64,000 bases of DNA. Source: Algoriphagus sanaruensis. GTDB taxonomy: Bacteria; Bacteroidota; Bacteroidia; Cytophagales; Cyclobacteriaceae. The position numbers and the translations under genes are program-made. A model generated the notes under the pieces. It searched no databases. It was not told the DNA's origin and saw nothing but the letters and a program-made list of their open reading frames with translations. Shown in pieces: positions 8,846 to 18,433 of this stretch (position 1 is its first letter; the number at the start of each line of letters is the position of its first letter). The stretch covers positions 124,001 to 188,000 of the forward strand of contig NZ_CP012836.1 in NCBI RefSeq assembly GCF_001593605.1, in the 5' to 3' direction.

Positions 8846-9794
8846 GCTGGAACAACACATCACTACCCACTCTTTCGGAGAATCACCCACCGAACTTTAC
8901 GAACCGATCACCTACATCATGAGCCTGGGAGGCAAGCGGATTCGTCCGCTGCTTTCGCTTTTGGCGTATGGGATTTATGGGAAAAATCCGGAGGAAATCC
9001 TGTCTCAGGCCGCTGCCGTGGAGGTCTTTCACAATTTTACCCTGATGCATGACGACATCATGGACAATGCTCCCCTGCGAAGAGGAAAGGCTACAGTTCA
9101 TGAAAAGTGGAATGCCAACATCGCCATCCTCTCCGGAGATGTGATGCTCGTGAGAGCCTATGATTTGCTCTTGGGTACAGACCCGAAGTTGCTAACCGAA
9201 GTGATTCGACTGTTCAATAAGACGGCGGCGGAAGTCTGCGAAGGACAACAGTTTGATATGAACTTTGAAGCCTATGAGACCGTCCATGAGGCCGATTATA
9301 TCAACATGATTAGGCTGAAAACCGCCGTTCTCTTAGGTTTTGCACTTCAGCTTGGGGCAGTTTTGGCTGGTGCTGAAAAGGAAGATGCACAAAAGCTCTA
9401 TGAGTTTGGGGTGAATATTGGCATCGGTTTTCAGCTGAAAGACGACTTGCTCGATGTCTATGCTGATCAGGCCAAGTTTGGCAAGCAAGTAGGCGGAGAC
9501 ATCATTTCAAATAAGAAGACCTTCCTCTTGATCAAAGCCTTGGAACTCGCCCAAGGAGAAGATATGGCAGCGCTGAATCATTGGCTTTCGCTGAAGGAAT
9601 TTGACAAAGTCGAAAAGGTAAATTCGGTAAAAGCGATTTACGAAAAACTCGGCATCCGCAGCCTGACCGAAGCCAAAATGCAATCCTACTTTGATGCGGG
9701 CTTCAACCAATTTGAAGGCCTACACTTCCAAAACGAGGAATACTATCAGGCCCTGTACGCCATCACCCAAGACCTGATTCACCGGGAGAAATAA
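8808..9794 (+). CDS. Polyprenyl (isoprenyl) diphosphate synthase
   Basis: This enzyme condenses isopentenyl diphosphate units onto an allylic diphosphate. Both aspartate-rich motifs are intact: LMHDDIMDNAPLRRGK near residue 82 and FQLKDDLLDVYAD near residue 207. Phe lies five residues before the first Asp, a position known to limit chain length, which suggests a C15-C20 product rather than a long quinone tail (inference). The start MTEKSLAHALL at 8808 is chosen over an ATG nine bases upstream. It overlaps the end of rnr by 38 bases and is followed three bases later by the rhomboid gene. Confidence 0.9.
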   Translation: MTEKSLAHALLTKLEQHITTHSFGESPTELYEPITYIMSLGGKRIRPLLSLLAYGIYGKNPEEILSQAAAVEVFHNFTLMHDDIMDNAPLRRGKATVHEKWNANIAILSGDVMLVRAYDLLLGTDPKLLTEVIRLFNKTAAEVCEGQQFDMNFEAYETVHEADYINMIRLKTAVLLGFALQLGAVLAGAEKEDAQKLYEFGVNIGIGFQLKDDLLDVYADQAKFGKQVGGDIISNKKTFLLIKALELAQGEDMAALNHWLSLKEFDKVEKVNSVKAIYEKLGIRSLTEAKMQSYFDAGFNQFEGLHFQNEEYYQALYAITQDLIHREK

Positions 9795-9797
9795 GCT

Positions 9798-10427
9798 ATG
9801 GAATTGACGTTGACCACCGCGATCATCGGGATCACGGCGATTACCAGCATCCTCGGTTTCAACCGGCCTGATCTGTTAGACAGATGGATGTTTATCCCCT
9901 ACCGGATCAAACACCGCAACCAATGGGATCGGTTTATCCTTTCGGGATTTATTCACAAGGATTACATCCATCTGCTCTTTAACATGTTTACCTTTTACTT
10001 CTTTGGGGGAGTGGTGGAAATGTTCCTGCGCTATCAGTTTGGTCAAGGCTTAGGTGGATTCGTTTTTGTAGCTTTTTACCTATTGGGGATTGTCATTTCT
10101 GACATACCTACTTATCGTAAATACAAAGATTCTAGCTATTACCGAGCTTTGGGTGCATCTGGGGGGACATCAGCGACGGTATTTGCCAGTATTGTGATCA
10201 TGCCCCTGTCCGACATTTGCCTATTTGGGATCATCTGCCTTCCCGGATTTATCCTTGGAGGCTTGTTCCTCATTTATTCCTACGTCAAAGGCAAGCAGGA
10301 CAGTGACGGCATCAACCACGACGCCCACCTATATGGAGCGATTTTCGGTATTGCATTTATTCTAATTCTCTCACCCTCAAGTGCGGGGATGTTTTTGGAG
10401 CAGATTAAGGGGTTTAGGTTGTTTTAA
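9798..10427 (+). CDS. Rhomboid family intramembrane serine protease
   Basis: This 209-residue membrane protein has about six transmembrane segments. It carries the rhomboid catalytic set: HLLFNMFTFYFFGG (His58, Asn62), the nucleophile Ser121 in GASGGTSA, and the catalytic His177 in DAHLYGAIFG. Rhomboids cut transmembrane substrates inside the membrane; the substrate here is unknown. It starts three bases after the polyprenyl synthase stop, so rnr, the synthase and this gene probably form one operon, closed by the strong hairpin at 10435-10467. Confidence 0.9.
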   Translation: MELTLTTAIIGITAITSILGFNRPDLLDRWMFIPYRIKHRNQWDRFILSGFIHKDYIHLLFNMFTFYFFGGVVEMFLRYQFGQGLGGFVFVAFYLLGIVISDIPTYRKYKDSSYYRALGASGGTSATVFASIVIMPLSDICLFGIICLPGFILGGLFLIYSYVKGKQDSDGINHDAHLYGAIFGIAFILILSPSSAGMFLEQIKGFRLF

Positions 10428-10434
10428 AAAAGAA

Positions 10435-10467
10435 AATCCCATCAGGTTTTAGAAACCTGGTGGGATT
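10435..10467 (+). terminator. Hairpin after the rhomboid gene
   Basis: The near-perfect inverted repeat AATCCCATCAGGTTT / AAACCTGGTGGGATT follows the rhomboid stop by eight bases. It lacks a long T-run on the plus strand, but the second hairpin just beyond supplies one. Confidence 0.65.
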
Positions 10468-10477
10468 GATGATCAAA

Positions 10478-10509
10478 AAAAGGCCTCCAGATCACTCTGG
10501 AGGCCTTTT
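10478..10509. terminator. Bidirectional terminator between rhomboid and propeller genes
   Basis: AAAAGGCCTCCAG and CTGGAGGCCTTTT form a strong stem with A and T tails on both sides. It lies between two convergent genes and can stop transcription from either. Confidence 0.85.
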
Positions 10510-10512
10510 ATA

Positions 10513-13500
10513 TTACTTCTTGATTTCCAATTTGGTTTTCATTTCCTCAATATTGAGCAGTCGGGATATCTGCTCCCGTTCCAGTTTTCGGAATCGAGCC
10601 AGCTGCACATCGATTTGCTCAGTCAGCTCTTTTCTTACAGCTTCAGATTGATCGGTAGGCTTGTAGTCTCCATTCCCAACCACGCTGCTCAAGTGAGCCA
10701 ATTTGTTGTTCAATCGGATTGGAAAGTTAAGTGGGTCCTGACCACTTCGGTTTTTGGTCTGATATAGCGTTTCCTCAATCTCCTGCATTTCAGCTTTGAT
10801 GGCTTCCAGATTTTCAGGTTTGGAAGAAAGTGAATCCAACTCGGTTCGATACGCTCGAATCAGCTTGATAGCCTGATGGGTTTCGGTGATTTTATCCCGC
10901 ACGGCCATTAAGTAGGCAAATTGCTCTTCCAACTCAGCCTGCGTGGATTCGTAGCGGGGGTCAGCCAAGACTTTAAAGCTTTGCTCCTGAGCTTGACCAT
11001 CCACGGTCATTTTCACTTTATAAGTTCCCGGCACAACCTTTGGACCACGAAGATTGGCTGCCCACATGATGAGTCCGTCGAAGCCTTCGGCATTCTCCGC
11101 TCTAAGATTCCAGTTAAATTCACCTGCACCAGGTTTTACCTTAAGGGTATCTCCATTCACTCCATTAGTAGAGAACCAGCGGATTCGTTCATTTTTCTCA
11201 TTGAAGAATTCAATCTTCAATTCCTGCTTGGGTTTTTCCTTCAGGAGATAATAAACTAAAACCCCGCCAGGACGATTGGTACCGGTAGTTAAGCTGCTTC
11301 TTTTCATCCCATCCATACGATAGGAATCTTGGGGCTTGTAAAGATGAAACGCCTTGTTTTCGATTCCTGGTTCCGCCTGATGGAGGACGGTCAGGTCATC
11401 GATAATCCAAAATGAACGACCCTGGGTAGCAGCAATCAAGTTATTTTCTTTAATCGTCAAATCAGTGATTGGAACGATAGGAAGATTCAATTGCAAAGAA
11501 TGCCAGCTGGCACCATCGTCTTTGGAATAATACATGCCCGTCTCGGTACCTGCATAGAGCATTCCTTTTTTCACAGGATCAGCTCTTACCACTCGGGTAA
11601 AATGCTCTGCATCTATCCCTGAAACAATCTTGGTCCAGGTTTTTCCATAATCCTTGGTCTTATAGAGGTAAGGCTGGTAGTTCCCCATTTTATATCCAGT
11701 AGCCGCAAAATACGCCTCTCCAGCTTCAAATGGACTTGCCTCTATCGAGTTGATCTGAAGCCACTCCGGCATATCTTTCGGAGTTACGTTCTGCCATGTT
11801 TTTCCATTGTCTGCGGTCACATGCACCAAGCCATCATCCGAGCCCGCCCAAATGACACCCTGCTTCATCGGAGACTCTGCTGCGGTAAAGATGGTTGCAT
11901 AGTATTCAACTGAGGTGTTGTCTTTGGTAATCGGTCCTCCTGAAGGACCTAGTTTGCTTTTGTCATTTCGAGTCAAGTCAGGAGAAAAGACTTCCCAGCT
12001 TTGGCCCTCATTCGTAGATCGATGAAACTGGTTACTAGTTGTGTAAAGTAGCTTGGGATCATGAGGCGAAAAGAAGATCGGGAAATTCCACTGGAATCGA
12101 TATTTCATACCCTCGGCACCATGGCCCATGGGGTTATCAGGCCAAACATTAACGGTTCGGGAAGTTCCATTCCGATGATTTTCTCTGGTCAAAAGACCAC
12201 CATAAGACCCACCATAGACAATATCACTATCTAAAGGATCCGGTGCAATCCATCCTGATTCGCCTCCAGCGGTAGGTTGCCAATCTTCTTCCGTAATAGC
12301 TCCACCGTCATTTCTGTGGCGAATTCGAACTGTCGAATTATCTTGTTGCGCACCATAGATTCGGTAAGGGAAGCTATTGTCAGTAGTCACTCGGTAAAAC
12401 TGTGAAGTTGGCTGATTCATCATTGTTGACCATGTCGACCCTCCATCCTCAGAAATTTGTGCTCCCCCATCATCTGCGATAATCATTCGCTGATTGTTAG
12501 CAGGATCGATCCACAAGTCGTGGTGATCTCCATGAGGGGCATTGGCGCCTTTGAAAGTTTTACCTCCATCGGTGGATTTATGGTAGCTCACGTTGAGAAC
12601 ATAAACCGTCTCTTCATCTTGGGTATCTGCAAAAATTCTGGAGTAGTACCAAGCTCGTTGACGAAGGCTACGATCCTCGTTGACTTTTTCCCAAGTTTGG
12701 CCAGCATCTTTTGATGTATAGACTCCACCATTATCATTTTCGATAATGGCATAAAGCCGGTTAGAGTTTTTCGGAGAAACTGTAATTCCCATAATCCCGA
12801 GAATTCCTTTTGGAAAGGTCTCCTTTGCAGAAAGTTCCTCCCAATTTTTACCTCCGTCTATGGATTTAAACATCTTGGAGCCCGGTCCACCACTTTCCAA
12901 ACTATAAGGTGTTCGTTTGATTTCCCAAGTTGTAGCATAAAGCGTTTCAGCATTGTTTGGATCTAAAATCAAATCAACTGCACCTGACTGTTCATTGGTG
13001 TAGAGAACTTGCTCCCAAGATTGGCCACCATCCAGAGATTTGTACACCCCGCGCAAATCGGTAGGCTGAAAAATGTCACCTAAGACTGCTGCATACACGA
13101 TGTCAGGATTTGTTGGATGGATACGAACTCTGGAAATGAAGCGGCTTTTGTCTAAGCCTGCACGTGACCAGTTTTTTCCGGCATCCGTACTTTTCCACAT
13201 CCCGTAACCAAAAGAAACATTGCCTCGGACGGTTTTTTCTCCACCACCCGCATAGACGACAGAAGTATCGCTTTCAGCGACGGCTACCGCTCCCATGGAT
13301 CCACCAAAGAAACCATCGGATACGGATTTCCAGGTTTGGCCTGCATTGGTAGTTTTCCAAATACCACCCCCGGTAGAGGCGAAATAATACGTTTTATCAC
13401 TTCCTTTGACTCCTGTCACTCCGTCCGCACGACCCCCTCGGAAAGGTCCGATCAGTCTCCATTGGACGGCATCATAGACTTTGGGATCAGGAACTTGCTG

Positions 13501-13575
13501 GGCAATTAAAGAATTGCCCAAAAGCATCATGATCAGAACTAGGCCTGACCAAGCTTTTTTGAAATGTGTATTCAT
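10513..13575 (-). CDS. Large secreted sortilin-like/BNR-repeat beta-propeller protein
   Basis: This 1020-residue protein starts with a signal peptide (cleavage probably after NSLIA) and then the opening motif RLIGPFRGGRADGV. More than half of its length is built of Asp-box (BNR) repeats of the S/T-x-D-x-G-x-x-W type, for example KTTNAGQTWKSV, KSTDAGKNWSRA, KSLDGGQSWEQV and YSKDDGASWHSL, which form sortilin/VPS10-like propellers. The last 150 residues are helical and charged. No type IX sorting domain is seen at the C terminus. Such proteins are often labelled glycosyl hydrolase or photosystem-like, but no catalytic site is evident. Probably exported; function unknown. Confidence 0.82.
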   Translation of the reverse strand: MNTHFKKAWSGLVLIMMLLGNSLIAQQVPDPKVYDAVQWRLIGPFRGGRADGVTGVKGSDKTYYFASTGGGIWKTTNAGQTWKSVSDGFFGGSMGAVAVAESDTSVVYAGGGEKTVRGNVSFGYGMWKSTDAGKNWSRAGLDKSRFISRVRIHPTNPDIVYAAVLGDIFQPTDLRGVYKSLDGGQSWEQVLYTNEQSGAVDLILDPNNAETLYATTWEIKRTPYSLESGGPGSKMFKSIDGGKNWEELSAKETFPKGILGIMGITVSPKNSNRLYAIIENDNGGVYTSKDAGQTWEKVNEDRSLRQRAWYYSRIFADTQDEETVYVLNVSYHKSTDGGKTFKGANAPHGDHHDLWIDPANNQRMIIADDGGAQISEDGGSTWSTMMNQPTSQFYRVTTDNSFPYRIYGAQQDNSTVRIRHRNDGGAITEEDWQPTAGGESGWIAPDPLDSDIVYGGSYGGLLTRENHRNGTSRTVNVWPDNPMGHGAEGMKYRFQWNFPIFFSPHDPKLLYTTSNQFHRSTNEGQSWEVFSPDLTRNDKSKLGPSGGPITKDNTSVEYYATIFTAAESPMKQGVIWAGSDDGLVHVTADNGKTWQNVTPKDMPEWLQINSIEASPFEAGEAYFAATGYKMGNYQPYLYKTKDYGKTWTKIVSGIDAEHFTRVVRADPVKKGMLYAGTETGMYYSKDDGASWHSLQLNLPIVPITDLTIKENNLIAATQGRSFWIIDDLTVLHQAEPGIENKAFHLYKPQDSYRMDGMKRSSLTTGTNRPGGVLVYYLLKEKPKQELKIEFFNEKNERIRWFSTNGVNGDTLKVKPGAGEFNWNLRAENAEGFDGLIMWAANLRGPKVVPGTYKVKMTVDGQAQEQSFKVLADPRYESTQAELEEQFAYLMAVRDKITETHQAIKLIRAYRTELDSLSSKPENLEAIKAEMQEIEETLYQTKNRSGQDPLNFPIRLNNKLAHLSSVVGNGDYKPTDQSEAVRKELTEQIDVQLARFRKLEREQISRLLNIEEMKTKLEIKK

Positions 13576-13671
13576 GTAAGGTCCGTTTGATTGGGTTTCA
13601 ATTTAAAATTTAGCGGGGGAAGTCTTAAGTTTTTTCAAAAAAATGACCAGTGGTACTAGCTTCCTTTTAGG

Positions 13672-13703
13672 GCAAAAAAAAACCTCTTCTGACGAAGAGG
13701 TTT
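13672..13703 (-). terminator. Terminator after rpmA
   Basis: AAACCTCTT and AAGAGGTTT pair around a six-base loop. On the minus strand the stem is followed by at least eight T, about 20 bases past the rpmA stop. Confidence 0.88.
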
Positions 13704-13724
13704 AGAACTTTTAGGTAGACCTAA

Positions 13725-13985
13725 TTAAGCTTGAGTAGGCTCAACACTTACGTAAGATTTTCCGTCAGATTTGGTTTTGAAAGCAACAACACCGTCAGTC
13801 AATGCGAACAAGGTATGATCTTTACCCAATCCAACATTAAGACCTGGATGATGCTTGGTACCACGCTGTCTCACAAGGATATTTCCTGCGATTACAACCT
13901 CACCACCAAACTTCTTCACACCCAATCTTTTGGAATGTGATTCACGACCGTTTTTGGAACTACCTACACCTTTTTTGTGTGCCAT
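13725..13985 (-). CDS. rpmA: 50S ribosomal protein L27
   Basis: This is the small basic protein of the large ribosomal subunit whose N terminus reaches the peptidyl-transferase centre. The sequence [20 protein letters not shown] followed by LGVKKFGGE is the classic L27 start, and the length (86 aa) is normal. There is no extra N-terminal leader of the kind that is cleaved in Firmicutes. It follows rplU by about 33 bases in the usual L21-L27 order. Confidence 0.97.
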   Translation of the reverse strand: MAHKKGVGSSKNGRESHSKRLGVKKFGGEVVIAGNILVRQRGTKHHPGLNVGLGKDHTLFALTDGVVAFKTKSDGKSYVSVEPTQA

Positions 13986-14018
13986 GATATTATTCGTTTA
14001 TGATTTCTAGGTGAAATC

Positions 14019-14330
14019 TTAGAGTGTAATGTTTTCGATCAATACTTTAGTGAAGTCTTGTCTGTGACCATTCTTCTTCTTGTAGCCTTTTCTACGCTTC
14101 TTTTTGAAGACAATCACTTTGTCACCTTTTACATGATCCAGAATCTTTCCGGATACCTTAGCTCCTGCGATAGTTGGAGCGCCTACAGACACAGTACCTT
14201 CGGCTTCTGCCAATAGTACTTGGTCGAATTCCACGGAAGCGCCAGCTTCGCCTGCCAATTTAGGGGCATAGACGTACTGATCTTTTGTTACTTTGAACTG
14301 CTTTCCTGCGATGTTAACAATTGCGTACAT
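14019..14330 (-). CDS. rplU: 50S ribosomal protein L21
   Basis: This is a 103-residue large-subunit protein that binds 23S rRNA. MYAIVNIAGKQFKVTKDQYV at the start and KVIVFKKKRRKGYKKKNGHRQ near the end are diagnostic of L21. It is the first gene of a two-gene unit with rpmA and is driven by a well-formed promoter at 14357-14387. The leader is only about 20 bases, leaving little room for an autoregulatory RNA structure. Confidence 0.97.
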   Translation of the reverse strand: MYAIVNIAGKQFKVTKDQYVYAPKLAGEAGASVEFDQVLLAEAEGTVSVGAPTIAGAKVSGKILDHVKGDKVIVFKKKRRKGYKKKNGHRQDFTKVLIENITL

Positions 14331-14356
14331 GAGAATTGATTTTCGAAATCGGAGTG

Positions 14357-14387
14357 CAAATATAGAGAAGGAAATACGAAGTGCAAA
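14357..14387 (-). promoter_or_regulatory. Bacteroidota-type promoter of rplU-rpmA
   Basis: On the minus strand, TTTG (14384-14387) is followed after 19 bases by TATATTTG (14357-14364). Both elements match the Bacteroidota -33/-7 consensus at the expected spacing. Transcription should start near 14350. Confidence 0.75.
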
Positions 14388-14921
14388 GAATTCCTCCTAA
14401 AATAGCCCCTTGTATTTAAATAGAAATTTCAAGGAAGAGATGAAATCAGGAAAATTGATCGACTTGGTCTTGAAATGACATGAATTTTTAAATCCATTTT
14501 TCAAAATATGCGAACATGGATTTTTGTATAAAAACCGGTAAGCAATTGGTTGTCAGCAAATATTATTTAAAGAAAAAGGATTAAAATTTCTGACCGTTAT
14601 TCAATTTTTGAACAAAAAATCAATGTGGAAAACTTTTTTAAAATTGTTGAAAATTATTGATCCCCCTCCAAAACCTCATATTATTTGATTTTATACTTCA
14701 CTTCATAAACTTTTATTAATTGAATTATAGATAGTTATATTTTTTTTGACTCTTGGTTAAAAAATGCCTTAAAGTGGGCTTGCTCCAGTTTTTTTTTATG
14801 AATTTGCATTACATATTTGTTTAAAGCTGTCCCGAAAGGATGGCTTTTCTATCCCCAAGCCTTTGAAGAAAGCTCTAAAAGTTTTCTAAAATCAAAACCA
14901 AAATTAAAACACGAGCGAAAG
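14388..14921. other. Long AT-rich spacer upstream of nrdB
   Basis: This is the longest non-coding stretch in an otherwise compact window. It holds an inverted repeat AAATCCAT/ATGGATTT (14490-14497 and 14516-14523), one DnaA-box-like TGTGGAAAA (14624-14632, one mismatch), a near-consensus -7 element CATATTTG (14812-14819), and a roughly 100-base leader before the nrdB ATG. No coding frame is convincing. A TTG-initiated extension of nrdB to 14817 runs through the promoter-like element and is rejected. Confidence 0.5.
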
Positions 14922-15902
14922 ATGCAGCAAGAACCTATTTTAGTGGAGAACAAAAACCGGTTTGTCCTTTTTCCTATACAGCATCCAGATATCTGGCAGT
15001 TTTATAAGAAGGCAGAAGCGAGTTTTTGGACGGCGGAAGAAATAGATTTAAGCCAAGACTTAACAGATTGGAAAAATCTTAACGATGGAGAAAGACACTT
15101 TATATCACATGTTCTTGCATTTTTTGCAGCAAGTGACGGCATCGTAAATGAAAACTTAGCGGAACATTTTGTAGCTGAGGTTCAATATACAGAAGCGAAG
15201 TTTTTCTATGGTTTCCAAATTGCCATGGAAAATATTCACTCTGAAACCTATTCCCTCCTTATTGACACTTATATCAAAGATGGTCAAGAAAGAGATCGCC
15301 TACTGAATGCAATCGAACATATTGATTGTGTAAAAAAGAAAGCAGAGTGGGCACTTCGTTGGATTGATAACGGAAGCTTCCATGAGCGTTTAATTGCATT
15401 TGCTGCCGTAGAAGGGATTTTCTTCTCGGGATCATTCTGCTCTATTTTCTGGTTGAAGAAAAGAGGCTTGATGCCAGGACTCACTTTCTCCAATGAACTT
15501 ATTTCTCGAGACGAAGGATTGCACTGCGATTTCGCATGTCACCTTTATACAAAACATGTCGTCAATCAGTTACCAAAAGACACCGTAAGAGAAATCATTA
15601 TGGATGCGGTAGAAATCGAAAAAGAATTCGTTACTGACGCACTTCCAGTTCGACTCATCGGTATGAATTCAGATTTGATGTGCCAGTACATCGAGTTCGT
15701 GGCTGATCGTTTATTGATGGAATTAGGCTGTGAAAAAGTATGGAACAGCACAAATCCATTTGATTTCATGGACATGATTTCCCTACAAGGAAAAACCAAC
15801 TTCTTCGAGAAAAGAGTAGGTGACTACCAGAAGGCCGGAGTGATGAAATCTACTGAAACTACTGAAGCAACCTCCAGATTCTCTATCGATGAGGATTTCT
15901 AA
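14922..15902 (+). CDS. nrdB: Class Ia ribonucleotide reductase, small (radical) subunit, eukaryote-like
   Basis: R2 houses the di-iron/tyrosyl radical that starts ribonucleotide reduction. The 326-residue protein begins [14 protein letters not shown]. All metal ligands are visible (Asp72, Glu103, His106, Glu164, Glu198, His201), as is the radical Tyr110 in [11 protein letters not shown]. Long blocks match animal RRM2 as I remember it, including [14 protein letters not shown] and [20 protein letters not shown]. The C-terminal tail FSIDEDF resembles the RRM2 tail that docks on R1. There is no N-terminal ATP-cone. It lies 51 bp upstream of nrdA and is surely co-transcribed. Confidence 0.95.
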   Translation: MQQEPILVENKNRFVLFPIQHPDIWQFYKKAEASFWTAEEIDLSQDLTDWKNLNDGERHFISHVLAFFAASDGIVNENLAEHFVAEVQYTEAKFFYGFQIAMENIHSETYSLLIDTYIKDGQERDRLLNAIEHIDCVKKKAEWALRWIDNGSFHERLIAFAAVEGIFFSGSFCSIFWLKKRGLMPGLTFSNELISRDEGLHCDFACHLYTKHVVNQLPKDTVREIIMDAVEIEKEFVTDALPVRLIGMNSDLMCQYIEFVADRLLMELGCEKVWNSTNPFDFMDMISLQGKTNFFEKRVGDYQKAGVMKSTETTEATSRFSIDEDF

Positions 15903-15953
15903 ATACCCAGAATTTTTTAACCACCAACAACCAACCCTTAAATACGCCTAGAT

Positions 15954-18350
15954 ATGCTTGTAATCAAAAGAGACGGAAGAAGAGAGTCCGTAAGATTCGA
16001 CAAAATCACTGCAAGGATCGAAAACCTTTGCTATGAATTGGATCCAAAATTCATACAGCCCATTGAAGTAGCCAAAAAAGTAATTGATGGCTTGTATGAT
16101 GGGGTTACTACTGCTGAGCTAGATAATCTTGCTGCAGAAGTCTGTGCTTCTTTGACTGTAAAACATCCGGATTATGCTGTGTTAGCAGCGAGAATTGCCA
16201 TCTCCAACCTTCACAAAACCACAAGTCAGTCCTTTTCAAATACTATGAAAAGGCTGTACACCTATGTCAATCCAAAAACTGGCGAAAACGCCCAATTGAT
16301 TGACACAGAAGTATATGGCATCATTAAAAAGCATGCGGCAAAACTCGATGAGGCGATCGATTACAAGCGGGATTTTGGGTATGATTATTTTGGTTACAAA
16401 ACCTTAGAGCGAAGCTACCTTATCCGACTGGATGGTAAAGTGGTGGAAAGACCACAGCATATGCTGATGAGGGTTTCTGTTGGGATCCATAAAGAAGACA
16501 TTGAATCTGCGATTGAAACGTATAATCTTCTTTCTGAAAAGTGGTTTACACACGCTACCCCAACCCTCTTCAACGCCGGTACTCCAAAACCACAACTTTC
16601 TTCTTGCTTCTTGTTGACCATGAAGGAAGATAGCATTGATGGGATTTACGATACCCTAAAGCAGTGTGCTAAAATCTCTCAATCTGCAGGTGGTATCGGT
16701 CTTTCCATTCACCATGTGAGAGCTAAAGGAAGCTATATCAAAGGCACAAACGGCGTTTCTAACGGTATAGTACCCATGTTGAGAAACTTCGACATGACGG
16801 CTCGTTATGTGGATCAAGGTGGAGGAAAAAGAAAAGGAAGCTTTGCGGTCTACTTGGAGCCTTGGCATGCTGATATCAAGGACTTCTTAGAACTAAAAAG
16901 AAATCACGGAAAAGAAGAGATGCGTGCTCGAGACTTGTTCTATGCACTTTGGATTCCTGATTTATTCATGAAGCGTGTAGAAAGAAATGAGGAATGGTCA
17001 CTCTTCTGTCCAAATGAAGCCCCAGGACTTTCTGATTGCCATGGGGAAGAGTTCGAAAGACTATACGAAAAGTACGAGCGCGAAGGAAAAGCTAGAGAAA
17101 CGATCAAAGCCCAAGAATTGTGGTTTGAAGTCTTAGAATCTCAAATCGAAACCGGTACTCCATACATGCTTTACAAAGACTCTGCTAATGGCAAGTCTAA
17201 CCAGAAGAACCTGGGTACTATCAAATCATCCAACCTTTGTACTGAAATCATCGAATACACTGCTCCAGACGAGGTTGCAGTATGTAACTTGGCCTCTTTG
17301 GCCTTGCCAAAATTCGTAAGCACAGGTGCTGATGGCAAACAATATTTTGATCATCAAAAACTGTATGAGATCACGAAAGTTGCCACTCGAAACCTCAACA
17401 AGGTAATTGATGTCAATTATTATCCTGTAGAAGAAGCCCGAAGATCAAACTTCAGACATCGTCCTATCGGATTGGGAGTACAAGGACTAGCAGACGCATT
17501 CATCATGTTGAGAATGCCATTTGACTCCGAAGAAGCAAGAGGTCTTAATGAAGATATCTTCGAGACCATCTACTATGCTGCGGTAGAAACCTCCATGGAA
17601 TTAGCCAAGACTCAGGGGACCTATGAAACCTTCGAAGGCAGCCCTTCATCACAGGGTATTCTACAGTTTGACATGTGGGGAGTGACTCCTAAATCTGGAA
17701 GATGGAACTGGTCTGAATTGAGAGACAAGGTTAAAAAATATGGCCTAAGAAACTCCCTATTGGTAGCACCAATGCCAACAGCCTCAACTTCTCAAATCCT
17801 TGGAAACAACGAATGTTTTGAGCCTTACACCTCCAATATTTACACCCGTAGAACCTTATCTGGTGAATTTATTGTGGTCAACAAGCATTTGATGAAAGAT
17901 CTCATCAACCTAGGCTTATGGAATGAAACAATGCGTAACCGATTGATCGCGACCAATGGTTCCGTACAAAACGTGCCTGGCATTCCACAAAACATCAAAG
18001 ACCTATATAAAACGGTTTGGGAAATCTCTCAAAAGGTGATTATTGATATGGCAGCTGACAGAGGTGCATACATCTGTCAGTCCCAGAGTATGAATATTTT
18101 CATGCAAGATCCAAACTTTGGTAAACTGACCTCCATGCACTTCTACGCTTGGAAAAAAGGCCTTAAGACCGGTATGTATTACCTCAGATCACAAGCCGCT
18201 GCCGCAGCTATCAAGTTTACGTTGGACAAATCAGCACTTGAACCAAAAAATGATGCTGTTGTAAATGCAGAAGCTTTAAAAACACAAAAACAAGATGCCA
18301 TTGCCTGCTCATTGGACGACCCAGAAGGTTGCGAAATGTGCGGAAGTTAA
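15954..18350 (+). CDS. nrdA: Class Ia ribonucleotide reductase, large (catalytic) subunit, eukaryote-like
   Basis: R1 reduces ribonucleoside diphosphates to deoxy forms. The 798-residue protein opens with an ATP-cone ([18 protein letters not shown], about 1-95) for overall allosteric control, followed by the ten-stranded barrel. The catalytic cysteines fall at residues 218, 429 (NLCTEI) and 444 (VAVCNLASL), the same numbers as in human RRM1. The radical-transfer tyrosines are 742-743 (TGMYYLR), and the C-terminal redox pair is Cys793/Cys796 (GCEMCGS). The whole sequence aligns far better with animal R1 than with E. coli NrdA, judged by eye. Confidence 0.96.
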   Translation: MLVIKRDGRRESVRFDKITARIENLCYELDPKFIQPIEVAKKVIDGLYDGVTTAELDNLAAEVCASLTVKHPDYAVLAARIAISNLHKTTSQSFSNTMKRLYTYVNPKTGENAQLIDTEVYGIIKKHAAKLDEAIDYKRDFGYDYFGYKTLERSYLIRLDGKVVERPQHMLMRVSVGIHKEDIESAIETYNLLSEKWFTHATPTLFNAGTPKPQLSSCFLLTMKEDSIDGIYDTLKQCAKISQSAGGIGLSIHHVRAKGSYIKGTNGVSNGIVPMLRNFDMTARYVDQGGGKRKGSFAVYLEPWHADIKDFLELKRNHGKEEMRARDLFYALWIPDLFMKRVERNEEWSLFCPNEAPGLSDCHGEEFERLYEKYEREGKARETIKAQELWFEVLESQIETGTPYMLYKDSANGKSNQKNLGTIKSSNLCTEIIEYTAPDEVAVCNLASLALPKFVSTGADGKQYFDHQKLYEITKVATRNLNKVIDVNYYPVEEARRSNFRHRPIGLGVQGLADAFIMLRMPFDSEEARGLNEDIFETIYYAAVETSMELAKTQGTYETFEGSPSSQGILQFDMWGVTPKSGRWNWSELRDKVKKYGLRNSLLVAPMPTASTSQILGNNECFEPYTSNIYTRRTLSGEFIVVNKHLMKDLINLGLWNETMRNRLIATNGSVQNVPGIPQNIKDLYKTVWEISQKVIIDMAADRGAYICQSQSMNIFMQDPNFGKLTSMHFYAWKKGLKTGMYYLRSQAAAAAIKFTLDKSALEPKNDAVVNAEALKTQKQDAIACSLDDPEGCEMCGS

Positions 18351-18377
18351 TATCTAGAGTTCGTAAAATGGAGAAAG

Positions 18378-18405
18378 GCGTTTGATGGTATCAAACGCTT
18401 TTTTT
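18378..18405 (+). terminator. Terminator of nrdB-nrdA
   Basis: GCGTTTGAT and ATCAAACGC form a nine-pair stem with a three-base loop, followed by seven T. It lies about 28 bases after the nrdA stop. Confidence 0.9.
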
Positions 18406-18433
18406 ATACCTTCCCTTTGACACAATACAACAC

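Noticed and set aside
14331..14921. Replication origin in the rplU-nrdB spacer
   Set aside because: The stretch is AT-rich, but only one weak DnaA-box-like site was seen, and neither dnaA, dnaN nor parAB lies near it.
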